The translations under genes were made by a program, and so were the position numbers. Below the pieces are notes generated by a model. The model was not told the origin of the DNA. It searched no databases and worked only from the letters and a program-made list of their open reading frames with translations. A DNA stretch of 7,508 bases from Fusobacteriales bacterium. GTDB taxonomy: Bacteria > Fusobacteriota > Fusobacteriia > Fusobacteriales > Leptotrichiaceae. Of this stretch, positions 1 through 5,519 are shown in pieces (position 1 is the stretch's first letter; each line of letters opens with the position of its first letter). The stretch is from NCBI GenBank assembly GCA_031285605.1, contig JAITVW010000019.1:1-7508 (forward strand), read 5' to 3'.

Positions 1-43
1 AAATGAAATTTTAAAAAATCCTTTCAAAAAATTATGAACGATT

Positions 44-71
44 TTGTAGTTTTCTTTTTACATTTTATGAT
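44..71 (+). promoter_or_regulatory. Probable promoter of the mtl operon
   Basis: A TTGTAG hexamer (44-49) and a TATGAT hexamer (66-71) are separated by 16 bases. They resemble sigma-70 -35 and -10 boxes and lie just upstream of mtlR. Transcription would start near 78 and leave a short leader. The surrounding DNA is very AT-rich, so chance matches are likely; position upstream of the first gene is the main support. Confidence 0.5.
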
Positions 72-76
72 GTAAA
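57..76. repeat. Inverted repeat over the mtl operon -10 box, candidate operator
   Basis: TTTACAT (57-63) and ATGTAAA (70-76) are perfect inverted copies separated by six bases, and the element covers the presumed -10 hexamer. A protein bound here would block RNA polymerase, so it would suit a repressor better than an activator such as MtlR, which normally binds upstream of -35. It does not match the catabolite-responsive element consensus. The function is inferred from position only. Confidence 0.4.
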
Positions 77-90
77 TTATTAGTGTATCA

Positions 91-97
91 GAGGTGA
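91..97 (+). promoter_or_regulatory. Ribosome binding site that decides the mtlR start
   Basis: GAGGTGA is a seven-base match to the anti-Shine-Dalgarno sequence and lies five bases before ATG 103. An in-frame GTG at 94 would extend the protein by three residues, but it lies inside this ribosome binding site. ATG 103 is therefore the start. Confidence 0.8.
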
Positions 98-102
98 TAA
101 AA

Positions 103-2148
103 ATGTTGTCGAAAAAAAGTCTGGATATTTTGACACTGCTGGATGAAGCAGGGGAACTAAAAGAAATAGCAAATAAACTGAATTTATCAGAACGGGCGAT
201 TAGATATGAAATAGAAAACCTGAATTACTATCTGATAAAATTCGGATTTGATGAAATTCAGATAATTTCAAGAAAAGTGGAGAAACCTGAAAATTTAAAT
301 TACAATACTGTTCTGGAATATCTTAATAAGGAAAATTACACATATTCCAAAGAAGAAAGAACAGACTATATTCTGGCAAATTATCTGTTTAATTCACAAA
401 ATTTGAAGCAGATAAATCTTGAAGAAAATCTGAATGTAAGCTCTACCACTGTGGCTAATGATATGGCGAGGGTAAAAGATGTTCTCTCCTTAAATAAGCT
501 TGAGTTTAACAGCTATTCTAAGGATTTTGAATATATAGAGGGAGCTGAAAAGAGTATAAGACGTTATATTCTGAACTTTTTACTTGAGTATTTATTTATT
601 ACAAAAAAGTATCCCGGTGAAATAATGGTAAAAGAGGTCATAGAAAATTATTTTTCTGATATAGACCTGAACTATATAAGGGAATTTATAAAGAAAATAC
701 AGGAAAAAACAGGAAAGATAATATCTGATGAAGCATATAAGATTCTTACTCTGTATCTTTTGATAATGATAAAGAGGGTAAGAGAAGAGAAAGTACTGGG
801 AGAAATAAAAAATCCCGTATTTATTACATCAAGTGACGAATTTAAGATAATATCCGTAATAATCAGCAGTCTGGAAAAAAATGCCCTTGTAAAATTCAGC
901 AATCAGGAGATAATGGCTTTTTCCGAATATGTTCTCGGAAGTCATTCGTATAACTTTGATTATTCATATTATGAAAACTGGATACAGCTGGAAATACTTG
1001 TAAATAAATTAATTGTAGATATTAACAGCAAGACAGATACTAATATTTTAGGAGATAACATACTGTTTGAAGGTCTTTTGAACCATCTAAAGCCTGCGAT
1101 ATACAGAATAAAGCAGGGAATAAAACTGGAAAATGCGGTTTATGAGGAGGTATTGGACAATTATCCCGAACTCTTTTTAATGATAAAAGACTCCATGACA
1201 AAACTGATACACTATCTGGAAGTAGAAATAAACGACGACGAAATTGCCTTTGTAACAATACACTTTAAGGAAGCCATAGACAGAAGGGCGGAAAAAGCCC
1301 TGAAAAATATAATAATAGTATGCGGCTTCGGATACGGCAGTTCAAAGCTGCTGAAAGAAAATATAAAAAAATACTTTGAAGTAAATGTGATAAACACCCT
1401 GCCCATGCATAAATTTGAGGAAATAACAGACTTTAACAATATTGATCTTATTATAACAACAGTACCCATAAAAGAAGAAAAGATTCCGGTCATATATGTA
1501 AATCCCATACTTACAAAAGAGGATCTGGAAAAACTTGAGTCTTACGGGCTGGATAAAGAAAGAAAGCTGATATATCTTGAAGAGCTTCTGGAAATAATAA
1601 AGGAGCATGCAGAGATAAAAGATGAAGCGGGACTTATAGAAAGTCTTACAGAGAAGTACAAAAATAAAATAACCTTTAATATGGAAAATAAGAAACATAA
1701 TCTGGAAATAATTCTAGGGAAAGAGAATATATACACTAATCTGATATTTGATTCATGGGAAAAAGCTCTTTATTTCGGGGGCGAAGTATTGGAGCAAAAA
1801 GGAGCGGTAAGTTCGGATTATGTGGAAAGTATTATAAATATACTGAAAACACATGGAAGCTATATGGTAATAAACGAGCATATTCTTCTGGCACACGGAA
1901 GAAATGAGGATAATGTTTTTGAAACATCAATGATACTCATGACTTTGAAGGACTATATAGAATTCCCCAGTGATAAAAAGATAAAGATAATAATTCTTTT
2001 CTCCAGCAGGGATAATCAGGAACATCTTAATGCACTGCTTAAGCTTACCGAGCTTCTGGACGAAAGGGATCTGTACAATCAGATAAAGGATTTGGAAACA
2101 AGCGGGGAAATATATGAGAAAATACTGGACTTAACAGGGGAAAACTAA
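103..2148 (+). CDS. mtlR: Mannitol operon transcriptional activator MtlR (PRD/EIIB/EIIA-type)
   Basis: A 681-residue regulator with the MtlR architecture: N-terminal helix-turn-helix (about 5-55), a second helix-turn-helix region (about 85-130), PRD1 (about 175-285), PRD2 (about 290-395), an EIIB-like domain (about 402-490) and an EIIA-like domain (about 535-680). In characterised MtlR proteins, PTS phosphorylation of PRD2 activates, while phosphorylation of the EIIB-like Cys and EIIA-like His inhibits. Visible here are PRD2 His328 and His387, EIIB-like Cys407 in the CGFGYGSS loop, and EIIA-like His598 in LLAHGR. Both PRD1 histidine positions appear to be tyrosine (Tyr218, Tyr276), so PRD1 is probably not phosphorylated. 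The length is close to that of B. subtilis MtlR. The gene comes first in the operon, 61 bases before mtlA with no terminator between, so it probably controls its own transcription. The mannitol assignment rests mainly on the mtlA and mtlD neighbours. Confidence 0.9.
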   Translation: MLSKKSLDILTLLDEAGELKEIANKLNLSERAIRYEIENLNYYLIKFGFDEIQIISRKVEKPENLNYNTVLEYLNKENYTYSKEERTDYILANYLFNSQNLKQINLEENLNVSSTTVANDMARVKDVLSLNKLEFNSYSKDFEYIEGAEKSIRRYILNFLLEYLFITKKYPGEIMVKEVIENYFSDIDLNYIREFIKKIQEKTGKIISDEAYKILTLYLLIMIKRVREEKVLGEIKNPVFITSSDEFKIISVIISSLEKNALVKFSNQEIMAFSEYVLGSHSYNFDYSYYENWIQLEILVNKLIVDINSKTDTNILGDNILFEGLLNHLKPAIYRIKQGIKLENAVYEEVLDNYPELFLMIKDSMTKLIHYLEVEINDDEIAFVTIHFKEAIDRRAEKALKNIIIVCGFGYGSSKLLKENIKKYFEVNVINTLPMHKFEEITDFNNIDLIITTVPIKEEKIPVIYVNPILTKEDLEKLESYGLDKERKLIYLEELLEIIKEHAEIKDEAGLIESLTEKYKNKITFNMENKKHNLEIILGKENIYTNLIFDSWEKALYFGGEVLEQKGAVSSDYVESIINILKTHGSYMVINEHILLAHGRNEDNVFETSMILMTLKDYIEFPSDKKIKIIILFSSRDNQEHLNALLKLTELLDERDLYNQIKDLETSGEIYEKILDLTGEN

Positions 2149-2209
2149 ATAAGTGAAGAAAAAATAACATAAATTCAGAAAAATAAGAAAAAATCGGGAG
2201 GAAATAAAA

Positions 2210-3595
2210 ATGAGTGATAATTCAGCAAGAGTACAGGTGCAGAAATTCGGAAGATTTCTAAGCGCCATGGTAATGCCGAATATAGGAGCTTTTATAGCTT
2301 GGGGACTTATAACAGCATTATTTATACCCACAGGATGGATGCCGAATGAAAATCTGGGTAAACTGGTAGGACCGATGATATCATATCTTCTGCCGCTTTT
2401 AATAGGTTATACAGGTGGTACAATAGTAGGCGGAAAAAGAGGAGGAGTAGTCGGTGCCATTACTACAATGGGTGTAATAGTGGGAGCGGACATTCCGATG
2501 TTCCTTGGAGCAATGATAGCAGGACCTCTTGGAGGATTTGTAATAAAAGCTTTTGACAATTTTATTGAAGGAAAAATCAAACCCGGATTTGAAATGCTTA
2601 TAAATAATTTTTCAGCAGGAATTATAGGTATGATACTTGCATTAGTAGCATTTAAGGCAATAGGACCTGCGGTACAGCTGATAACAAAAGGTTTGATGTT
2701 TGCAGTCAATCAGTTAGTATCAATGAAGCTTTTACCACTGGTTTCTATAGTAATAGAGCCGGCAAAAATCTTTTTCCTTAATAATGCGGTAAATCACGGA
2801 ATCTTTACACCGCTGGGAACAGAACAGGTTACACAAATGGGGAAATCTATTTTCTTTTTAATAGAAGCTAATCCGGGACCCGGATTGGGAATCTTACTGG
2901 CTTACTCTGTTTTTGGGAAAGGAAATGCAAAGCAGTCAGCGCCGGGAGCAGTAATAATACACTTTTTAGGCGGAATACACGAAATTTATTTTCCGTATGT
3001 ATTAATGAATCCTGCATTATTCTTAGCTGTAATAGCCGGGGGAATGACAGGAGTAGCCACAAATATGCTTTTAGGTACAGGACTTGTGGGACCGGCTTCT
3101 CCGGGAAGCATAATAGCAATAGGGCTTGTTACGGCTAAAGGAAGTATGCTGGGTATAATGCTGTCGGTACTTCTTGCTACAGTAGTGTCTTTCCTTGTAG
3201 CTTCAGTATTTGTAAAAAGAGCGGCATCAAATACCAATGACGATGAATTTGAGGCAGCAGCAAGCAAAATGGCAGATTTAAAAGGCGGAAAAGCAGGAGC
3301 AGCTGACATAAACAGCGGTGAAATCAGAAAGATAATAGTAGCATGTGATGCGGGAATGGGTTCAAGTGCTATGGGAGCAAGTCTTCTGAAAAAGAGAGTG
3401 CAGAATGCAGGACTTAATATAATAGTGGAAAATAAGGCAATTAATGAAATACCAAAAGATGCCGATATGATAATAACTCATCAGGATCTGACTGCAAGAG
3501 CTAAAGGCGTAGCACCTGAGAAAATTCATTTATCTTTGACAAACTTTGTAGACGGAGATTTTTATGATGAGGTAGTAAAAAAATTAAAAAAGTAG
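2210..3595 (+). CDS. mtlA: PTS mannitol permease EIICB, MtlA
   Basis: A 461-residue inner-membrane transporter that imports mannitol and phosphorylates it to mannitol-1-phosphate. Residues about 15-335 are the EIIC membrane domain, with hydrophobic segments and family signatures: the NNAVNHGIFTPLG loop (His196) and GGIHEIYFPY (His257, Glu258). A charged, alanine-rich linker (about 336-370) leads to the EIIB domain (about 371-461), whose phosphorylated cysteine is Cys379 in the VACDAGMGSS loop, equivalent to Cys384 of E. coli MtlA. ATG 2210 is preceded by GGGAGGA (2196-2202) with seven-base spacing. The zero-frame product has no EIIA domain. It ends at a UAG placed directly after an A AAA AAG heptamer, and the EIIA domain continues in the -1 frame (see the frameshift entries). 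In B. subtilis the EIIB domain of MtlA also binds and activates MtlR, so this protein may have a regulatory role too. Confidence 0.96.
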   Translation: MSDNSARVQVQKFGRFLSAMVMPNIGAFIAWGLITALFIPTGWMPNENLGKLVGPMISYLLPLLIGYTGGTIVGGKRGGVVGAITTMGVIVGADIPMFLGAMIAGPLGGFVIKAFDNFIEGKIKPGFEMLINNFSAGIIGMILALVAFKAIGPAVQLITKGLMFAVNQLVSMKLLPLVSIVIEPAKIFFLNNAVNHGIFTPLGTEQVTQMGKSIFFLIEANPGPGLGILLAYSVFGKGNAKQSAPGAVIIHFLGGIHEIYFPYVLMNPALFLAVIAGGMTGVATNMLLGTGLVGPASPGSIIAIGLVTAKGSMLGIMLSVLLATVVSFLVASVFVKRAASNTNDDEFEAAASKMADLKGGKAGAADINSGEIRKIIVACDAGMGSSAMGASLLKKRVQNAGLNIIVENKAINEIPKDADMIITHQDLTARAKGVAPEKIHLSLTNFVDGDFYDEVVKKLKK

Positions 3596-4080
3596 ACGGC
3601 TCACCGGACACAAATCTGGATAAACCAGATATTCCTCAAACCGGTGGGCAGAAGAAAGAGGAAATTTTAAAAAAATCCAATATTAAGCTGGATATGGTTT
3701 CGGTATCAAAGGAAGAAGCCATAAAACAGGCCGGTGAATTATTAAAAAATGCAGGATATGTGGAAGAAGGATATATTAACGGCATGCTTGAAAGAGAGAA
3801 GCTGGTATCGACATATCTTGATCATAATATTGCAATACCTCACGGAGAGGCAGAAGTAAAAGAAAAAGTAAAGAAAACAGGAATAGTGGTACTTCAGTAT
3901 CCGCAAGGGATAGATTACGGTGACGGGAATATTGTAAAACTTTTGATAGGAATAGCAGGAAAAGGAAACGAACATATAGATGTTATTGCCAAGCTTGCAG
4001 GAATTCTTGATGATGAAGGTGAAGCCGAAAAACTTGTAAATTCGTCAGATGCTGATTATGTGTATAATTGCTTAAAATAA
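2210..4080 (+). CDS. mtlA: Predicted EIICBA mannitol permease made by -1 frameshifting
   Basis: If ribosomes slip back one base at A AAA AAG (3586-3592), they bypass the UAG at 3593-3595 and read on from GTA 3592 to the TAA at 4078-4080. The product is 461 + 162 = 623 residues: EIIC, EIIB, a linker rich in Asp, Pro, Gly, Gln and Lys (about 462-484), then EIIA with phosphorylated His545. E. coli MtlA, a natural EIICBA fusion, has 637 residues, so the size and domain order agree. No stop interrupts the -1 frame. The open frame, domain match and slippery heptamer are seen directly; that frameshifting occurs in the cell is inferred. The alternatives are a sequencing error or an inactivating one-base deletion in the A-run, or a separately translated EIIA. 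Confidence 0.75.
3569..3649 (+). promoter_or_regulatory. Programmed -1 ribosomal frameshift cassette at the mtlA 3' end
   Basis: The parts lie in the order known for bacterial -1 frameshift sites such as dnaX and many IS3-family elements. A Shine-Dalgarno-like GAGGT (3569-3573) lies 12 bases before the slippery heptamer A AAA AAG (3586-3592), which is in the correct X XXY YYZ phase. The zero-frame UAG follows at once (3593-3595). After a six-base spacer (3593-3598) a nine-base-pair stem forms: 3599-3607 pairs with 3641-3649, seven G-C pairs, one A-U and one G-U. Inside it a second hairpin pairs 3614-3619 with 3625-3630 around a five-base loop. Such GC-rich pairing stands out in this AT-rich DNA. 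An additional in-phase A AAA AAA heptamer lies at 3577-3583. Confidence 0.78.
3694..4080 (+). CDS. mtlF: PTS mannitol EIIA component (MtlF-like), -1 frame of mtlA
   Basis: This is a PTS EIIA type-2 domain, which passes phosphate from HPr to the EIIB cysteine. The phosphorylated histidine is His50 (counted from ATG 3694) in NIAIPHG, and the second conserved histidine is His94 in GNEHID. The sequence resembles the EIIA part of E. coli MtlA and stand-alone MtlF. ATG 3694 is the first usable start codon in the frame but is doubtful: it has no Shine-Dalgarno sequence, and the domain clearly begins upstream, about 3661, with EEILKKSNIKLD, matching the first strand of EIIA. The frame stays open back to 3592 inside mtlA with no ATG, GTG or TTG. 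The 128-residue form would lack part of the fold, against about 144-148 residues for stand-alone MtlF. I therefore favour expression as the C-terminus of an EIICBA fusion; the 3694 start is listed as the conventional alternative. Confidence 0.7.
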   Translation: MVSVSKEEAIKQAGELLKNAGYVEEGYINGMLEREKLVSTYLDHNIAIPHGEAEVKEKVKKTGIVVLQYPQGIDYGDGNIVKLLIGIAGKGNEHIDVIAKLAGILDDEGEAEKLVNSSDADYVYNCLK

Positions 4081-4086
4081 AGGAGG
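4081..4086 (+). promoter_or_regulatory. Ribosome binding site of mtlD, directly after the EIIA stop
   Basis: AGGAGG starts on the base after the EIIA TAA stop and lies five bases before ATG 4092. This supports ATG 4092 over the in-frame ATG 4068, which overlaps the EIIA gene and lacks a ribosome binding site. Ribosomes ending EIIA arrive on this site, so translation of EIIA and MtlD may be coupled. Confidence 0.85.
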
Positions 4087-4091
4087 CAGAA

Positions 4092-5237
4092 ATGAAAAGA
4101 GCATTACATTTTGGGGCAGGCAATATAGGCAGGGGTTTTATAGGAAAGATTATATCAGAAGCAGGCTATGAAGTGATTTTTGCTGATGTTAACAGACAGG
4201 TAACAGATCAGCTGAATATAGATAAAGAATATGAAGTGGAAGTAGTCGGGGAAAATTCTAAAACCGATATTGTAAAAAATGTCAGCGGTATAATGTCGAA
4301 TGATCCGGAAAAGGTAAAGGAAGCAGGACTTAATGTCAGTCTTATTACTACAGCTGTAGGGCCTAATGTACTGAAGATAATATCAGGATCATTTGTCGAT
4401 ATTATAAAAGCGAGAAAAGAAAAAGGCATGGAAGAAGAACTGAATATCATAGCATGTGAAAATATGATAAAAGGAAGTACATTTTTGAAAGAAAACATTT
4501 ATGAAAAGCTGAATGAATCTGAGAAGGAATATGCGGATAAATATATAGGATTCCCGGATTCGGCAGTGGACAGAATAGTTCCGCCGGTAAATGCCGAAGG
4601 AAAAAAGTCTACATATGTGGTAGTGGAAGAATTTTATGAGTGGATAGTAGACAGAAATCTTATAAAAGGTAATCTGGAACTGGAAGGAATGATAAAAACA
4701 GATAATCTTATGGCATATATAGAGAGAAAACTGTTTACTCTGAATACAGGACATGCAATAACTGCTTATACAGGGAAATATAAAAAATATAAAACTATAG
4801 ATGAGAGCATAAAAGATGCCGATATCAGAAATATAGTAATGGGTGCAATGGGGGAAAGCGGTGAGGTATTAATAAAAAGATACGGTTTTGACAGGGAAGA
4901 ACATTTTAAGTATATAGATAAAATCATAAAAAGGTTTGAGAATATATATCTGAAGGATGATGTAGAGAGAGTGGGGAGACAGCCTTTAAGAAAGCTGGGG
5001 AAAAACGAAAGATTAATAAAGCCTCTTCTCGGAACTCTGGAATATAATACTTCCAATGAGAATCTTGTTACAGGAATTGCTTATGCTTTGAAATTCGACG
5101 GCAGTGACGAAGAAAGCGTGAAACTAAACAGCATGATGAAAGAAAAAGGACTGGCTGAAACTTTGAAAGAGATAACGGATAATTCTGTCGGTGAAGATAT
5201 AGTGACAAGAGTAAAGAGTATTTATAATAAACTGTAA
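4092..5237 (+). CDS. mtlD: Mannitol-1-phosphate 5-dehydrogenase MtlD
   Basis: A 381-residue cytoplasmic enzyme, almost the length of E. coli MtlD (382). It oxidises mannitol-1-phosphate with NAD+ to fructose-6-phosphate, linking the permease to glycolysis. The N-terminus has the Rossmann nucleotide-binding glycine motif FGAGNIGRGF (residues 7-16). The C-terminal domain carries the family catalytic motif KLFTLNTGHA, with Lys213, Asn218 and His221, matching the long-chain polyol dehydrogenase catalytic Lys/Asn/His set. The start is ATG 4092, where similarity to MtlD begins (MKRALHFGAGNIGRGF); an in-frame ATG at 4068 would add eight unconserved residues. The gene is the last of the mtl operon, 11 bases after the EIIA stop, and is followed by a strong terminator. 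Nothing looks damaged. Confidence 0.97.
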   Translation: MKRALHFGAGNIGRGFIGKIISEAGYEVIFADVNRQVTDQLNIDKEYEVEVVGENSKTDIVKNVSGIMSNDPEKVKEAGLNVSLITTAVGPNVLKIISGSFVDIIKARKEKGMEEELNIIACENMIKGSTFLKENIYEKLNESEKEYADKYIGFPDSAVDRIVPPVNAEGKKSTYVVVEEFYEWIVDRNLIKGNLELEGMIKTDNLMAYIERKLFTLNTGHAITAYTGKYKKYKTIDESIKDADIRNIVMGAMGESGEVLIKRYGFDREEHFKYIDKIIKRFENIYLKDDVERVGRQPLRKLGKNERLIKPLLGTLEYNTSNENLVTGIAYALKFDGSDEESVKLNSMMKEKGLAETLKEITDNSVGEDIVTRVKSIYNKL

Positions 5238-5246
5238 AATATATAT

Positions 5247-5278
5247 AAAGTATCAGGAATGGTTCCTGATGCTTTTTT
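5247..5278 (+). terminator. Rho-independent terminator of the mtl operon
   Basis: ATCAGGAA (5252-5259) pairs perfectly with TTCCTGAT (5263-5270) around a TGG loop. The stem can extend outward by a G-U and a G-C pair plus A-T pairs, and a run of six Ts follows (5273-5278). It starts ten bases after the mtlD stop. Confidence 0.92.
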
Positions 5279-5431
5279 ATATCGGCGATAGGTGTATCTA
5301 AAGCAACACATTTTTTAAGCCCGGACTTTTCACCGGATCAGACCGCTAAATTCCTGCTTTTGGTAAAAATATAAATAAAGCAGAAGATAAATAACATATA
5401 ATAACTGTGTTTACAGCTTATGTCCAAATAC

Positions 5432-5446
5432 TTCAAAAAATTTGAA
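5432..5446. repeat. Palindrome upstream of the phosphohexomutase promoter
   Basis: TTCAAA and TTTGAA are perfect inverted copies with AAA between. The element lies roughly 12 bases upstream of the presumed -35 box, where an activator or repressor could bind. It is A/T-rich and may be chance. Confidence 0.3.
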
Positions 5447-5457
5447 ATAAATAAGCC

Positions 5458-5487
5458 TTTAAAAAACACAGGGAAAAATGCTATAAT
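5458..5487 (+). promoter_or_regulatory. Promoter of the phosphohexomutase gene (extended -10)
   Basis: A perfect TATAAT (5482-5487) is preceded by TGC (5479-5481), an extended -10 element. The -35 region is weak: TTTAAA at 5458-5463, 18 bases upstream. An extended -10 commonly compensates for a poor -35. Transcription would start near 5494, leaving a leader of about 26 bases that holds the ribosome binding site. With the terminator after mtlD, this makes the gene a separate transcription unit. Confidence 0.75.
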
Positions 5488-5506
5488 AAGACAAATATAA
5501 AAACAC

Positions 5507-5512
5507 AGGAGG
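5507..5512 (+). promoter_or_regulatory. Ribosome binding site supporting a GTG start
   Basis: AGGAGG lies seven bases before GTG 5520. No ATG in the same frame is near, so the gene starts with GTG. The overlapping GTG at 5518 is out of frame. Confidence 0.85.
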
Positions 5513-5519
5513 TTTAGGT

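Larger units (their letters stand above)
5279..5519. other. Intergenic region between mtlD and the phosphohexomutase gene
   Basis: No coding sequence is supported here. The first half holds scattered short inverted repeats, such as CTGCTTT (5354-5360) facing AAAGCAG (5377-5383) across 16 bases; none is convincing as an RNA element. The second half contains a 15-base palindrome (5432-5446) and the promoter of the next gene. No riboswitch or tRNA-like fold was recognised. Confidence 0.6.

Noticed and set aside
34..49. Catabolite-responsive (cre) site near the mtl promoter
   Set aside because: TGAACG around 35-40 lacks two bases of the TGWAANCG half-site spacing and has no matching right half.
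94..102. GTG start for mtlR three codons upstream
   Set aside because: The GTG lies inside the GAGGTGA ribosome binding site of ATG 103.
3586..3595. mtlA/EIIA split as a simple pseudogene or sequencing error
   Set aside because: One missing A would also explain it, and this is not fully excluded. But an in-phase heptamer, adjacent stop, six-base spacer and GC-rich nested stem are unlikely to coincide by accident, and both reading frames look undamaged.
3599..3649. The hairpin after mtlA as a transcription terminator
   Set aside because: No T-run follows the stem; the next bases are purine-rich and coding, and mtlD downstream has no promoter that I can see.
4068..4091. ATG 4068 as mtlD start, overlapping the EIIA gene
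   Set aside because: The eight added residues are not MtlD-like, and AGGAGG at 4081-4086 is correctly spaced for ATG 4092.
672..4754. Many reverse-strand open frames within mtlR, mtlA, the EIIA segment and mtlD
   Set aside because: They lie opposite well-supported genes, lack ribosome binding sites and recognisable motifs, and read as the low-complexity antisense of A-rich coding DNA.
5354..5383. CTGCTTT/AAAGCAG hairpin as a riboswitch or leader element
   Set aside because: It has seven pairs around a 16-base A/T loop and lies upstream of the presumed transcription start near 5494, so it would not be in the leader RNA.
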